Shown: positions 35,570 to 46,329, counted from the stretch's first letter. The stretch is 64,000 nucleotides of DNA from Ursus arctos (GCF_023065955.2 NW_026622874.1:23307772-23371771), one strand, 5' to 3'. A program made the numbers and translations. The notes: generated from the sequence alone by a model not told the origin.

Positions 35570-35760
35570 CTGTATCCGTCAGGATAGGTTGAGATCTGCG
35601 TGGTAACAAACATCCCTAAAACCTTAGTGACTTCACGTCAGTTTATTTCTCACACTGCATGTCAGCTAGGGTCAGCCGGGGGCCTGTGCGCCTTCTGATC
35701 TCACAGGGGCCTCAGGGTCCGTGATGGAAAGGAGGAATCCAGGACCCTGCAGACGTGCCT
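35570..35760. repeat. Worn interspersed repeat, family not assigned
   Basis: Text such as GTAACAAACATCCC, TTAGTGACTTCACG and GTTTATTTCTCAC matches a widespread old mammalian repeat that I recognise by pattern but cannot name with confidence. The boundaries are approximate. Confidence 0.4.
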
Positions 35761-37149
35761 GAGCCCTGCCCAGACCAGCCATGAAGCCTGGCCACTGTTC
35801 TGCTTCTAAATGCCTGGGCCTCCCCAGTGCTCCCTCTGTTACTCATGTCCAGAGGCAGGAGTCTGGGCCAGAGCAGCTCAGCCAGGAGCCCCAGCCGTTT
35901 CAGTGACGGGCACAGGCCAAAGAATGTGAGTCCCAAGGGCCCCTGCCTGGAGTGGGAGCAGGAAACACCCCGCCGCTTCTGTTCTACCATCAGGCTGGTG
36001 TTCCTGGCATGGAGGACAGACCTGTTGGAGAGACAGACACAGGGCTTGCTTCTAGGTGACCCAAGGCCGTGCTTGGAAAGGCCTCTGAGACCGTGAGAGC
36101 CCGTGGAGGGCTGACGAGGGCAGAGTGGGGCATGCGGCCAGCTCTTTTCTTCTCTACCTGGAACAAGTCCCATGGGACCCGTGATGCAGGCTGCAGGAGG
36201 AAGCAATTCCTCAGCTACTCACCAGTTACTAAATGAGAATGTGGCGTTTTCTTTTCTGGAGGTGAAATAATAATAAAAAAATAATAAAAAAGGCTGCCCC
36301 TTCCACTCCACCAGCCACCGCTGCGCGGAGAATCCCACAAAGCAGGCCGAGAAGGGCCTGTGGAAGCGGCCTCGGCTGGCTCCCAGACGTGGCTGGCTGC
36401 TTCTGTGACCTCGTCGCGTCAAGAACATCACAGAAGGGACAGGTCACCCCACAGAACAAACGCCTACCCTTCCAGGGCTCAAAAGGATTCAGGGCTGCTC
36501 TCTGCATGTGGGGAAGAGGGGCCTTCCAAGGGTCACAGCAACCCTGCAGCTCTGGGTTCTCTGGCAGCGGGACTCAGGGATCCAGAAAAAGTGGTGTGTG
36601 GGGATGGGATACTGGCTTTCAGGGAAGGGACCTTGAAGAAGCCACGGCCCTGGGAAAGCTAACCGGATTGAAAAATCCATCCTTTGTTTCTCTGTTGCGC
36701 AGTCGCAGGCTCTCCCACCCGCAGCAGGGAAGGGGGTGGCTTCTGGGTCAGCTGGGAAGAACGCAGCCTTATCAGCTCTGTGCTTTCTGCGGCCCCAGAG
36801 GGAAGCAGCAGGCCAGATAGCACAGCACAATGGATCATACACATAGAATTCCCGTTTGGCTCTGGCATGTGTATCCACACCGGCCAGCAGGCGCAAGAGT
36901 GCCAGCACCCCGCCCGCTCTTCCTGCCACACACACGCATCCTGCTTGACCCGGCACCGCTCTCGGCCTTGGCCCTGACGCTGGCATCTCTGGCCTGGAGA
37001 GGCGGCAGGTGGCGATGGAGCCTGGGGGTCGTATGACCTTTCCCAAGCGTACACAGCCCTTCTGCAGACATGACCTCATGTGAGCCCCGTGAAGCAGGCA
37101 GGGAGGGCAGGTACGCACGTCACACAGAAGGTTACAACGTCGGCAGCCA

Positions 37150-37340
37150 GGGGCCACATGCTCTACAGGCAGACACTTTGCCAAAGGCTCACGGGTGTAA
37201 TCCGACCACAACCCAGAAAGGCAGCCACGTGGCCTTGTCCGTGGTAAACTCCTGAGCTGAGGTTCCAATGAAGGTAATTATCCAAGGTCATGCAGCCGGA
37301 AGGCGGCAGAGCTCACGCTTGAGCCAGGGTCAGTGCAACA
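37150..37340 (-). repeat. MIR-like SINE fragment
   Basis: The reverse-strand MIR core is visible as CCAAGGTCATGCAGCCGGAA followed by GGCGGCAGAGCTCACGCTTG. It ends about 225 bases upstream of exon 5. A similar weak patch lies at about 36990-37130. Confidence 0.55.
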
Positions 37341-37565
37341 CTGCATCCCATGCTTTTCCAGCTCTGAGCGATCAGCCGTCCTGCCTCCTGCTGGCCGCGT
37401 GGAGCCACGTGGCACAGCTGGTCTAGAACCTGCCCCTGCCACTGCCTCAGCTCCAAGGGGCCTCCCTGTGATAGATGAACAGATGACCGTTGGAAGACAA
37501 TGAGGAATGCTTTTCATAAGTCCCTTGGCTAATGACACTGACCTTGCACCTCTCCCTTTCCCCAG

Positions 37566-37692
37566 CGGGTGACTGGCTGTATCCTCTCCAATGTCAACAC
37601 ACCCTCCATGACGCCTGTGATCGGACAGCCCCAAAATGAGACCCCTCAGCCCATTTACCAGAACAGCAACGTGTCCAACAAGCCCACTGCAG
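37566..37692 (+). CDS. NMNAT2: NMNAT2 exon 5 (residues 108-150, start of the central targeting domain)
   Basis: This 127-base exon encodes [20 protein letters not shown] then [20 protein letters not shown] then TA, and ends after one base of codon 150. The Asn/Pro/Thr/Ser-rich, low-complexity stretch is the start of the isoform-specific central domain that replaces the nuclear-targeting insert of NMNAT1. Together with exon 6 it directs NMNAT2 to Golgi and axonal vesicles (established for mammalian NMNAT2). The acceptor is CCTTTCCCCAG and the donor GTAGGG. Confidence 0.97.
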
Positions 37693-37698
37693 GTAGGG

Positions 37699-37860
37699 AC
37701 ACTGGTGTGGAGCCGTGGCACACACACTTCAGAACCAACTGGAGGGCTTGCTAAAATCCAGATTGCAGGCCCTTCCCCAGAATCTGATTTAGTAGGTCTG
37801 GGAGGGGGAGGAAAATTTGCATTTTTAACAAGGCGACACCGATGCTCTGGCCCTTAAAAT
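37699..37860. mobile_element. hAT-type nonautonomous DNA transposon fossil (MER5/MER20-like)
   Basis: The string CAGAATCTGATTTAGTAGGT, then TTTGCATTTTTAACAAGGCG and an end resembling GATGCTCTGG, is typical of hAT-Charlie-derived MER5/MER20 elements. It starts about six bases after the exon 5 donor. No transposase is present. Confidence 0.6.
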
Positions 37861-38149
37861 AAAGCTTCAGAGAGAAGCAGTCACAATGAGAGAGAGACAG
37901 AGACAGGGTTGATGGTGTGCATTTTTTCTTATATTTATAGTTATAAATTTCTATAAATTATATTTATAATTGCCTTCCTGGCATTAAAGATATAAAAGGC
38001 AGCATTTTTCTCTGCCTCTTCCAAGGGAGCTGAGGGTCTTGCCCAAGGTCACACAGCGAGGACATAGCAGGACTAGCATCTGCATTTGGAAGCCCAGACT
38101 CTTGGCCACCTCTTCAGTGGCAGAGAGCAAGGACTCTGACATTTGCCCA

Positions 38150-38345
38150 ACGCCGAGCCCTGTATGCCTGTGCAGTGCTCAGTGCTTTACACAGATTCTC
38201 ATTTTATGCCGTAATTCTGTGATATAGATATTATGTTCCCATTTACAAGGACAAAACTAAAAATCAGAGAGGGTAAGTGATTAGCCTAAGGTCACACAGC
38301 TCAAAAGTAAGAGTCAGAATTCATATTCAGGACTATTTGATTCCA
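38150..38345 (-). repeat. MIR SINE fragment
   Basis: A clear reverse-strand MIR: AGTGCTTTACACAGATTCTC near the start, AGAGAGGGTAAGTGATTAGC, then AGGTCACACAGCTCAAAAGT in the core. Confidence 0.7.
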
Positions 38346-38689
38346 AGGTCCATGTTTTTTCCAAAATTTTTACCAACCAATTGCAAGAGACAGATCCTGG
38401 TATTACTTTTCAAGCCTAGAGACTATAAGCTATTAGGTGATTAGCTTGGTCTATACAGGGTAGTTCATGAAGAGCCAGAATTTCATTGTTCTCATACAGC
38501 TACATGTGGGGGCTCAGAAAAATTTCCTGGATTAGAGCCCAGAGAGGTCATCAAAAATCAGATCCCTCTCAGCCAAAGTAGGATGTCTGATTATTATAAA
38601 GTCCATCTTCGTGGGAAGGAATGAAGGCTAAGGCTCATATTAAAAAATGAAAAAAAAGCAAATAGCCCATATGTCTTTTAAATGCGGAA

Positions 38690-38885
38690 ACTGAGCCAAC
38701 TAATGGTATGCAAACATACCTGCATAATGCATATTTTTTACAATGGAGGAAAATAAATAATATACCAGTGTTAGTGGTGGTTGTCTCCAGGGATGGGATT
38801 AGGGGTGCTTTTTATTTTCCTCTTTATATATTTTCCTCTTCTATACTTTCCACTTTTTGACAGTATAATAAATACGAGCAGAAAA
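38690..38885 (+). mobile_element. Old LINE 3' fragment
   Basis: The text GGTGGTTGTCTCCAGGGATG, followed by TTTTTATTTTCCTC and an AATAAA-containing tail, matches the 3' end of an old LINE that I take to be L1-type. Family and edges are uncertain. Confidence 0.4.
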
Positions 38886-39106
38886 TAGATTCCAGTCTAT
38901 GGCTCAGAATGCTTGTGCCTTGGACTGTGAACGAGAAGGAATGTTTGCTGTCATATTTCTGTTCTTTCTCTCTACCCTCCTGCCTCCCACTACCCAACCC
39001 CTGCCCCCTCCAGGGCAACCCTGTTGTTTAAGTGGCCCAAATGCTGGGCTGTAAGTTGTGAGTGGTTCTCTCCCTCTGTCCCTGTCTGTCTTGCTCTCTC
39101 CCATAG

Positions 39107-39187
39107 CCAAGATCTTGGGGAAGGTGGGAGAAAGTCTAAGCCGGATCTGCTGTGTCCGCCCGCCTGTGGAGCGCTTCACCTTTGTGG
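39107..39187 (+). CDS. NMNAT2: NMNAT2 exon 6 (residues 150-177, palmitoylation exon)
   Basis: The 81-base exon encodes [20 protein letters not shown] then VERFTFV and the first base of Asp177. Counting from Met1, the adjacent cysteines are Cys164 and Cys165, the known palmitoylation sites that anchor NMNAT2 to Golgi and axonal transport vesicles. Neighbouring basic residues (Lys151, Lys155, Arg162, Arg167, Arg172) aid membrane contact. The exon is symmetric (phase 1 at both ends), so its loss would be in frame. An engineered mouse protein lacking this exon is known to be diffuse and longer-lived. The acceptor is CTCTCTCCCATAG and the donor GTAAGG. Confidence 0.97.
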
Positions 39188-40294
39188 GTAAGGGAGCATT
39201 CATTCAGTCAACACCTCCCAGCGCCTGCTGTGGGATGACTGTTAATAGAGCAGTGATGGAGAGAAAACACAAGTAAACAGGGATGTCCCCAGGCTTGCAG
39301 GACCAAGCAGTTACAGGAGCCGGGGAGCCCGGAGCGTGTGGCCTGGGGCTGCCAGACCTCAGCAGTGATGTGCTCATTCCCCTACCCCCACCGCCCCACC
39401 CCCACACACAGAATGAAGCCACCTACCTAAGAGGTTTCGGGGGCCCAGAAACCATCCCTCGGGTCCTCCCTGCTCTGGCAGTGTCTGTACCCCTGCTGAT
39501 AGGCTACCAACACCCATACTCCTTCCTTAATTCCCTGTTTCTAGCTGTTCCCTCAAGGACTCCGTGCGGATGGGGCTATTTCAGGGTCCCCCAATTCAAC
39601 CCTGAGGAAGAGTTGAAGGTCTAGACCTCATTTCTTTGATGCTTTGGGGCTGACTTCTGCCGTTTCTGAGATTTCTGAAAAATCTGCCCATTTTCCAAAA
39701 GGAACTAAGAGGGGCGGCAGAAGGAGAGGAGACAGGGGACCAAGATGGCAGCTGTGTGGTTTTGTGCACACCAGGAACCCCCGCACCGGCACTGCACACT
39801 TGAGAGCACGTGTCAAAGCCTCTGTCTCTGTCATCTGTCACGGGCTCTTGCTGTGTCTGCCAACCCAGAGTGCGTGGTTGTGCTTGTTCTCTGAACCAGG
39901 CAGCCCCTAATGGGAGAGGGCCACCCCTTCACTCTCAAGAGCTGTCTGCCTAGGCTTAGAGGACGCTGCTTTTGTGGACTACCTCCCGAAAATACAGAAA
40001 GAAACAGAAGGTGCTCAGCACGAGCGTGCCTGCGTTCGTTCGCGGCTTCCCAGCGAAGCTGTCCGATTCTTAAAGGCCCAGAATTGTGAATTCGGGCCCT
40101 GGAGCATGAGGAGGCAGACGCTTCCTGCTCTCCATTTGCTGGACTCAGAAGCCCTCTGCGCAGGGAGGCAATGACCCCCTACTCCCACACATTCCCCCCG
40201 TCCCACACTCCTGAGGAGGCCCCTGGGCCCACCGCGTGTTGGGGAGCAGTCGGTCAGTCCCCTCATGCTTCTCCGTTCCCTCTTTCCTCCCTAG
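39188..40294 (+). other. NMNAT2: NMNAT2 intron 6
   Basis: This 1107-base intron has no clear transposon. It is moderately GC-rich unique sequence, with a C-rich tract at about 39382-39412. Nothing else was recognised. Confidence 0.92.
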
Positions 40295-40339
40295 ATGAGA
40301 ATGCCAATCTGGGCACTGTGATGCGGTACGAGGAGATAG
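40295..40339 (+). CDS. NMNAT2: NMNAT2 exon 7 (residues 177-192)
   Basis: This very small, 45-base exon encodes the rest of Asp177, then ENANLGTVMRYEEI and the first base of Glu192. It closes the central insert domain and leads into the C-terminal half of the Rossmann fold. Like exon 6 it is symmetric in phase 1. Micro-exons of this size usually depend on strong flanking signals; here the acceptor is CTTTCCTCCCTAG and the donor GTAAGT, both near consensus. Confidence 0.96.
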
Positions 40340-40683
40340 GTAAGTGGCCGGAAAAGCGGGGACACTTGGGGCTTCCTGCCTGTACTGGGGGCACAGTGGG
40401 GCAGGGGAGAGGCTTGGAGATCCTGGGTTGTGTTTGCAACAGGGTCTCCTCTCAGAACAATGGCTCCAAACTAGAGCAGATTCTCGGTTATTCCTGTCTG
40501 GCCAGTTCCCGGGAGGTGGGACTGGCTGGCTTGGCAATTTTCCCTTCAGAGCCCTCCTCTCCCTCCTCCAAAACCCGTGGAAGTTAAGCTTCCGTGGCAG
40601 CCAGAGAGACCTTTCTTTTGCCCATGACACTTGAGGCGTAGGGGCTCCCCGTCTTCCTTATCTTCTTCCTTATTTCTGGGCTT

Positions 40684-40725
40684 GGAGGGCAAGGAGGAGA
40701 GAGGGGAGGGCAAGGAGGAGAGAGG
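40684..40725 (+). repeat. 21-bp tandem duplication
   Basis: GGAGGGCAAGGAGGAGAGAG plus G is followed directly by a second identical copy at 40705. The unit is all purine except for one C. Confidence 0.9.
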
Positions 40726-41149
40726 GGCTGAGAGCCGGCTCCACGACCTCCCCGAAGCCGTGGGTGGAGGCTAAGGCACCCGCTGTCCATGTGAGGGTGC
40801 GTAGGCCCAAGGCCAGAGCAGGTGGACGCTGGCCACACCGCGCTGTCGGATGGGAAGGAGCTGACCCACCCGTGGAAGTGAGCTGACTCCTGCGGAACCA
40901 TGGGGAACAAACCAGAAAACGGAGTCCTTCCCGAGGTTCCCGAGTGGGGGAGAGACACACGTGTGTGAAGCTGGGGAAAGAGCGAACAAATACCAGGATG
41001 GAGCTGGACTTGGCGCCGTACCAGGGGACAGGGAGGGTCAGTGACAACTGGAATGCTTGCAACTCTAGCATGAGGGGCAGCCTGGTGTCCGGCAGACACG
41101 CCCCATCTGCAACCTCAGCTGCAGATACTCCAGACCATCCCTTCCCGAG

Positions 41150-41178
41150 TCACCTCCATCACCTCCGTCACCTCCATC
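41150..41178 (+). repeat. 9-bp tandem repeat (TCACCTCCR x3)
   Basis: Three consecutive copies of TCACCTCC(A/G) are visible, followed by TCGAGG. This is a small minisatellite in intron 7. Confidence 0.85.
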
Positions 41179-42689
41179 GAGGGCTGGCTATCAGTGTGCC
41201 TGCTGTGATCCTGGGAGCCTAGGACAGTACCTGGAGCTTCAAGGTCTCTCCCAGGAGGCCCAGCGGATGTGACATCACTTCAAGGAGCGTCTCTGAGTCC
41301 TCGGTTCTGAGGAGCAGTGGAGTTGGCTCCTACTGTTTTGTTAGAACCCTTTCTGTAATTTTCAGCAAGTATGCAAACTGGTTGTCAAATGCAGCCAATG
41401 CTAAAAATTAAATTATATTAAACCACAATGAAATACATTGTATTAACAACAAAGATCCCGAGGACTCAAAACTCCTCACTTCTGAATTACATTCCTGTAT
41501 TTTGATGTCCTTTATTTACCAGCCCTTCACCGTCTTAAGGTCACAAAAAGCAGCCATGTGGCTTCCTGGATTGCTCCCCCAAAACAGGGCAGAAGCATTC
41601 AGCTCCAGGAGGGCGAGGAAGAGAAAATCTTGGACTCCCACTTCCTGCGTTCCCTGGGGGCCTTCTCGAGCAGCCCAGCTCAGAGGTCTTTAGACCTGCA
41701 ACTGTATTCAGTGTCTATTTCTCTCCTTCCTTGTTCCAGGAAGCATTTACTGTGGCAAGCTTCAGCTGCGACCTTGTTTACCTTCCCGGCAGGCGGGGCC
41801 CCTGTGTGAGTTCTTACCTGCGGGGAGCACCCCCGCCCACGGAGAGGCCCCGCTAATGCTAATGAGTGTTTGCACGGTTTGCTTGAGCCCAGCACCCTCA
41901 AGTTTCTTATCTCACTGCTGCCTGGTGAGGGGCAGGGCCAGCCTGACCCCATCTTACTCTTCTTTCCAAGAAAGGAAAGCTGGGCAGCCACAGCTGTCAG
42001 GATCAATTGGTGGCCTGGTGTGGTCTGGGTGGCCGTGGCCCCAGGGGGCAGTGGGAGCTGGAAAGGGCCCCTGGGCCTGGGCTTCATGGAGCCAGGATTC
42101 CTGGGAGGGGAGTGTGGTGCGACATCGCTGGTCCTGCCTCCCGGCTCTGGATCCCTGGATGGGGGTGAACCAGGGAGGGAGGTGGAGGACAGAGCAGGCG
42201 CAAGGAAGCTGTCTTGCTTCTAGACTGTGCGCTGGGAGGCCCTCTGGCTCACAGTCCCCTTTCTGAAATCCCCTTGCACCTTGCAAGAAGGAAAAAGCCA
42301 CGTTCTCCTAGCTCAGCGAGCACCTATGGAAACACAGTTTCCGTGTTCTTAAGCCGCCAAGTGCTCCTGGGGGCTGCCCCAGACCAAGGGCTTTCGGGCT
42401 GGAAATGCTTGCATTAGGCTTCTGCGACAAACCAGGAGAAATCACTGCTGCCCTCCAGCGGCCATGCATGGAATCCCACGCTCTGCTGGGGCTTCTGGTC
42501 TGTGACAAATGCATCTGTTCCGGTGCTGCAAGAGAAGGTGAAGACCTCACTTTTTATCTTTCTGTGCTTGGCTTTAAAAAAACAAAACAAAAAAACCCTC
42601 CAAGCTCCCCAAAACCAACCAACATTGTACTCGAGTGGGAAAGTGAATCGTGGCTTCGGAATCGAAAAGAGATGTATTTTCATGGCTGT

Positions 42690-42910
42690 AGAGCAGGCTT
42701 TCTCAGCTACGGGCCATTGACACTGGGAAATAAACAATGCTGTGCCCATGGCGGCTGCCATGTGCCTTGTAGGATGTCCAACAGCATTCCTGCCCTCCAA
42801 GCACCAGATCCCAGTAGCACGCCCCTCTCCCTGGTCTTGACAACCAGAAATGTCTCCAGGCATTATCAAATTCAGGAGAAAAAGCTGCCCTCCACTGAGA
42901 ACCACTGACA
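42690..42910 (+). mobile_element. hAT-type nonautonomous DNA transposon fossil
   Basis: The right end reads GAGAACCACTG, the hAT-Charlie terminal inverted repeat, and the left end begins near GCTTTCTCAG. Inside is TGTAGGATGTCCAACAGCAT and AATGTCTCCAGGCATTATCA. A relative lies at about 12110-12290. It has no coding capacity. Confidence 0.65.
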
Positions 42911-43294
42911 TAGAGAAAGCCAAGGGCCAGCACATCCTCTGGACAATGCCACCTGGCTGAAATTTTGCAATCAGAGTCACAGAGCCTCAGCTTCTTTCCC
43001 TTTCTACAGGAACAGAACTCTGGAGCTCTGGGTGGTTCCACATGGGGGATGGGGAAGAGTAGGATCCCAGGAATGAGCCCACTGTGGCTCCTCTCAGCCA
43101 TACGAAGACTGGCTCATCTCTGCAGATGGGGACTTGGGCCAGAAACCCCATGGCATAACACGGGAAGAGGGAGACACCACTTCCCCCAGGACCCCCAGGC
43201 TGCAAAACAAAGGCCATGACAGCTAGCACAGCCATCCCAGGCTGCCCAGAAGGCTCTCAGACCACTTGGCTGCATGGCCTCTGTGGGCAGCTTG

Positions 43295-43425
43295 TCTGCT
43301 GTCCACTTATTCAGTACACCCTGAGCACCTACTGTGTGCAGGTCATTCTGCCAGGCCTTGTGCATAGAAAGATCAGTTAAGGTCCCTGCCCCTAAGCAGA
43401 TCTTTGGGCTCCAGGATAGCATGGA
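43295..43425 (+). repeat. L2 LINE 3' fragment
   Basis: The signature TGAGCACCTACTGTGTGCAG is followed by a GGTCCCTGCCCCTAAGCAG block. Edges are approximate. Confidence 0.6.
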
Positions 43426-44540
43426 GGAGAGGAGAGGCTGCAGGAATATTCAGGAGCGAAGACCGCAGTGCTTCCCGCGGCTCCCTGAGGATGGGCTGCC
43501 CAGGTGGGACAATGAGATACTGACACTGTCATCAGCCCAGCAGCCTTCCTTTTCTGTACCATCTGGAGATTCCCGCAGCAGGGACAAGGTCACCGTCTGA
43601 AAGTCCTTATCAGGTCCCTGAGCGAGCTGTGGCGTCTCAGGCAGGGTGACCTAACTGCCATCTCTCAACCTCGGTGCAGGGTGGCAGTGGTCTTTGGAAG
43701 GCTCAGAGCAGGGCTGGCTCTCTCTCCATTTCAGACAAGATGGCCGCAGCCACGGCCTCTCGCCGGAGGGCCCAGGATGCCTGGGAACCAAACACTCCAC
43801 ACCGAGTCACCCCGGCAAGGGTCTCTGCCCACGTGGTTCAGAGAATCCCAGGATCCTTTTTTCCCCCATTGCTCAGTTTTAGTAAGTCAATTTGCTGCCT
43901 GTCCGGAGGGGCCTCGCTGGGATGATGCAGAGTGGGCTTCGGGAGGGAAGGAAAACAACGGACAAGCAGGAATGTGCCTGGGATGGCGGCAGGGTGGGTC
44001 AGCCTCGCTTCTCAAGCTCCTGGCCTAGGACGGTGGCCCTGTAAAGAGAGGACATCCGATTAACTCAGCTACTGCACGGGGACACCCGGTGTCCCCCCAG
44101 GCCCCTGGATGAAGACAAAGCCTGGATAAGGCACAGCAGCAGAGGAGCCAAAGTCTGTTGGCACTTGAGTTTGATATGGAGCAGAAGAGAGAGCCCCTTA
44201 GACCTTAGACAAGTCGCATACCCAGCTCTGTCTCTCTAGGGTGACCAGCCACCCTGGTTTAGGATGGTAGGACCCGTGTCCCCAGAAACCCCTCGGTACC
44301 AGGCAAACCAAGACCTTCCCTGAATGAGTAATTCCTCGCACAGGGGACAAGAGTGTCTGTAAATGAGCCGGGCAGGCAAAGGTGTCTTCACTGCACACAC
44401 CATGGTGAGGGGAGCCTGGAAGAGCTGGGTGCTGGAGCCGCAGGAATTGGCCACTTGGGTATTTATCAGGGGCGAGGCTGAGAGTTGAATGTGTTCCAGG
44501 GCTGCATTCACCCCTGTGCCGACTTTGTTCCCCTCCCCAG

Positions 44541-44617
44541 AGCTGCGGATCTTGCTTCTGTGTGGCAGTGACCTGCTGGAATCCTTCTGCATCCCCGGGC
44601 TCTGGAATGAGGCGGAT
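44541..44617 (+). CDS. NMNAT2: NMNAT2 exon 8 (residues 192-217)
   Basis: This 77-base exon completes Glu192 and encodes [20 protein letters not shown] then WNEAD, ending on a full codon (phase 0). The [12 protein letters not shown] segment is the conserved beta strand and GxD turn of the nucleotidyltransferase fold that lines the ATP/dinucleotide site. The I-P-G-L-W motif is a hallmark of animal NMNATs. The acceptor is CCCCTCCCCAG and the donor GTGAGT. Confidence 0.97.
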
Positions 44618-45334
44618 GTGAGTAGCAAGGTTCCTACAGCAGCATACGGAGCTGCCAGGGAAGGATGGGGTGGGGGTACCTGGTTTCAGCCTCTGCTCTT
44701 CCTTCCCCCACACAGCCTCCCTTCCCAGCCCGAGTGTCCCATCTCCTGTGAGCTCCCAGGACAATCCATTCTGGTCACTATGGAAGAAAGTTCCCACCTA
44801 TCCCAAGCTTTAGCTCTGACTGCGTTTTTACACTCACTCCTACTCGGGCTTGCTCCTGGGAAGCCCCTGGGAAGAAAGCAAACTGAGTCACAGAATACCT
44901 TCTCCACGTAGTACTTGGAGCCTATGTGTGTGGCAGAGGCAGGAGGGGGGGAAGGGAGGGAGGAATTTTAAAAAAGCCTTCGCCCTTTTGAGATTATGTG
45001 TGTTTTGTTTTCCTTTGATTCCTTTTGAAGAGGTAGTAAATACCACCCTAGAATTCCCTCAACAAGAAAAAAGGGGTCAGGAGGGGAGGCGTTCATGGCA
45101 AAAGGTCAGTAGAATCCTTCTAGCAATTGACTGGGGGTAGAGGGAAACAGGAAGTTAAACGTATACCACTTAGAAGTTCAGTGGACATCTTTTGTTGCCA
45201 GATCTGATGGTGATGGTCTTAAACCGGCTCATTCGTAAGTTACTCACCCTTGGTCTGTATATTCATTCTTGCTCTTTCATTAATTCTTCCATTGGATAGC
45301 CTGAGCTATTGCTAATTCCCAATTTCATAGCCCC

Positions 45335-45546
45335 CCTTTTTAAAAAGATTTTATTTACTTATTCATTTGAGAGAAATAGTGAGCAAGAGAGAGAGAGGGC
45401 ACAAAGTGGGGTTGGGGGGCAGAGGCTGAGAGAGAAGCAGAATCCCTGCTGAGCAGGGAGCCCGATGCGGGGCTTGATCTCAGGACCCGGGATCACGACA
45501 CTAGTGGAAGGCAGGTGCTTAACCAACTGAGCTACCCAGGCACCCA
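45335..45546 (-). mobile_element. Can-SINE, antisense
   Basis: Read on the minus strand it has the tRNA-like head, body and an A-tail ending in AAATCTTTTTAAAAA. On the plus strand it appears as TTTTTAAAAAGATTTTATTT up to TACCCAGGCACCC. Imperfect target-site duplications of CCAATTTCATAGCCC type flank it (about 45319-45334 and 45552-45566). Confidence 0.9.
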
Positions 45547-45834
45547 TCCCCCCAATTCCATAGCCCTGTGCAAGCTGGGTTCTCAAGGCAGCAATTCCAG
45601 ACTAAGTGCTTTTTTTTAATAACTTGCTGTGAGACCCCATGCAAATCATTCAACTCTCTGGGCATCAGTTTGTTTCCAGTTTTATTGAGATATAATTGGT
45701 ATGTTACATGGTATTAGTTTAAGTTGTACAATGCAATGACTTGAGATATGTATATATTACAAAATATTGTCACAAGTTTAGCTAACATCACTTCACATAG
45801 TACAACTTGGTATTCTTTTAAAAATCTATAGCAT

Positions 45835-46020
45835 GGGGGCGACTGGGTGGCTCAGTCGTTAAGCATCTGTCTTCAGCTCAGGGCATGATCCCAGGGTCCT
45901 CCTCTGGGAGCCTGCTTCTTCTTCTCCCACTCCCCCTGCTTGTGTTCCCTCTCTCGCTGGCTGTCCCTCTCTCTGTCAAATAAATAAATAAAATCTTTAA
46001 AAAACTAAATAAAATAAATA
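45835..46020 (+). mobile_element. Can-SINE, sense, host of a nested SINE
   Basis: The head GGGGCGACTGGGTGGCTCAG, the body (CTCCTCTGGGAGCCTGCTTC) and a long A/T tail of AAATAAATAAATAAAATCTT are present. Target-site duplications AAAATCTATAGCAT (45821-45834) and AGAATCTATAGCAT (46142-46155) enclose this element together with the nested one. Confidence 0.88.
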
Positions 46021-46122
46021 AATAAAAGATTTTATTTATTTATGGGACTTGATCCCGTAACGCCGGGATCACGCCCTGGGCCAAAGGCAAATGCTTAACC
46101 ACTGTGCCACCCAGGCGCCCCT
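46021..46122 (-). mobile_element. Can-SINE fragment nested in the tail of its neighbour, antisense
   Basis: On the plus strand it runs from AAAAGATTTTATTTATTTAT to CACCCAGGCGCCCC. The middle of the body is missing, so only the tRNA-like head and tail remain. It sits in the A-tail of the sense SINE, giving a tail-to-tail inverted pair. Confidence 0.8.
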
Positions 46123-46329
46123 AAATAAAATCTTTTTAAAAAGAATCTATAGCATGTTATCTATCACATTCTGACACTTACAAAAATAGGAAGTACAGTC
46201 TGTTCCCCCAAGTATCAGGTGGTAAGACATATACATATGAAATTTTTTCATGTACATGTAAATGTGTTTCTGGAGAGAGAGAGGACCTTCAGGATCAGAT
46301 TCCAGATTCCAGTTCTATTCCAACACAGC

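Larger units (their letters stand above)
34305..37565 (+). other. NMNAT2: NMNAT2 intron 4
   Basis: This 3261-base, fairly GC-rich intron lacks Can-SINEs. It holds MIR-like pieces (about 34720-34865 and 37150-37340), a purine hexamer microsatellite (35298-35360) and a worn interspersed repeat (about 35570-35760). The remaining sequence shows nothing recognisable. A long minus-strand open frame here (36489-37268) has no protein-like features. Confidence 0.92.
37693..39106 (+). other. NMNAT2: NMNAT2 intron 5
   Basis: This 1414-base intron begins almost directly with a hAT-type fragment. AT-rich sequence (37920-37990), a MIR-like piece (38150-38345) and a worn L1-type 3' fragment (about 38690-38885) follow. 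The last 200 bases before exon 6 are pyrimidine-rich and otherwise unremarkable. Confidence 0.92.
40340..44540 (+). other. NMNAT2: NMNAT2 intron 7
   Basis: This 4201-base intron is largely GC-rich and SINE-free. It carries two short tandem repeats (40684-40725 and 41150-41178), an AT-rich patch at about 41340-41480, a hAT-type fossil (42690-42910) and an L2 piece (43295-43425). Several long open frames on both strands overlap one another and look like chance products of high GC. Confidence 0.92.
45670..46165. mobile_element. Old LINE-like fragment split by SINEs
   Basis: Sequence such as TTTATTGAGATATAATTGGT and AACATCACTTCACATAGTAC resembles a common L1-associated segment; a related piece is at about 25105-25240. 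It is interrupted at 45835-46141 by SINE sequence and resumes after the target-site duplication. Family assignment is tentative. Confidence 0.45.

Noticed and set aside
36300..37050. GC-rich part of intron 4 as a CpG island
   Set aside because: CpGs are scattered and clearly sparser than at 31340-31620; not convincing by eye.
36489..37268. The longest open frame in the window (259 codons, minus strand)
   Set aside because: It lies in GC-rich intron 4, overlaps MIR-derived sequence, has many competing frames and shows no protein domain or conserved motif.
44198..44797. A 199-codon minus-strand frame across exon 8
   Set aside because: It is the antisense shadow of a real coding exon and flanking GC-rich intron; no domain is recognisable.
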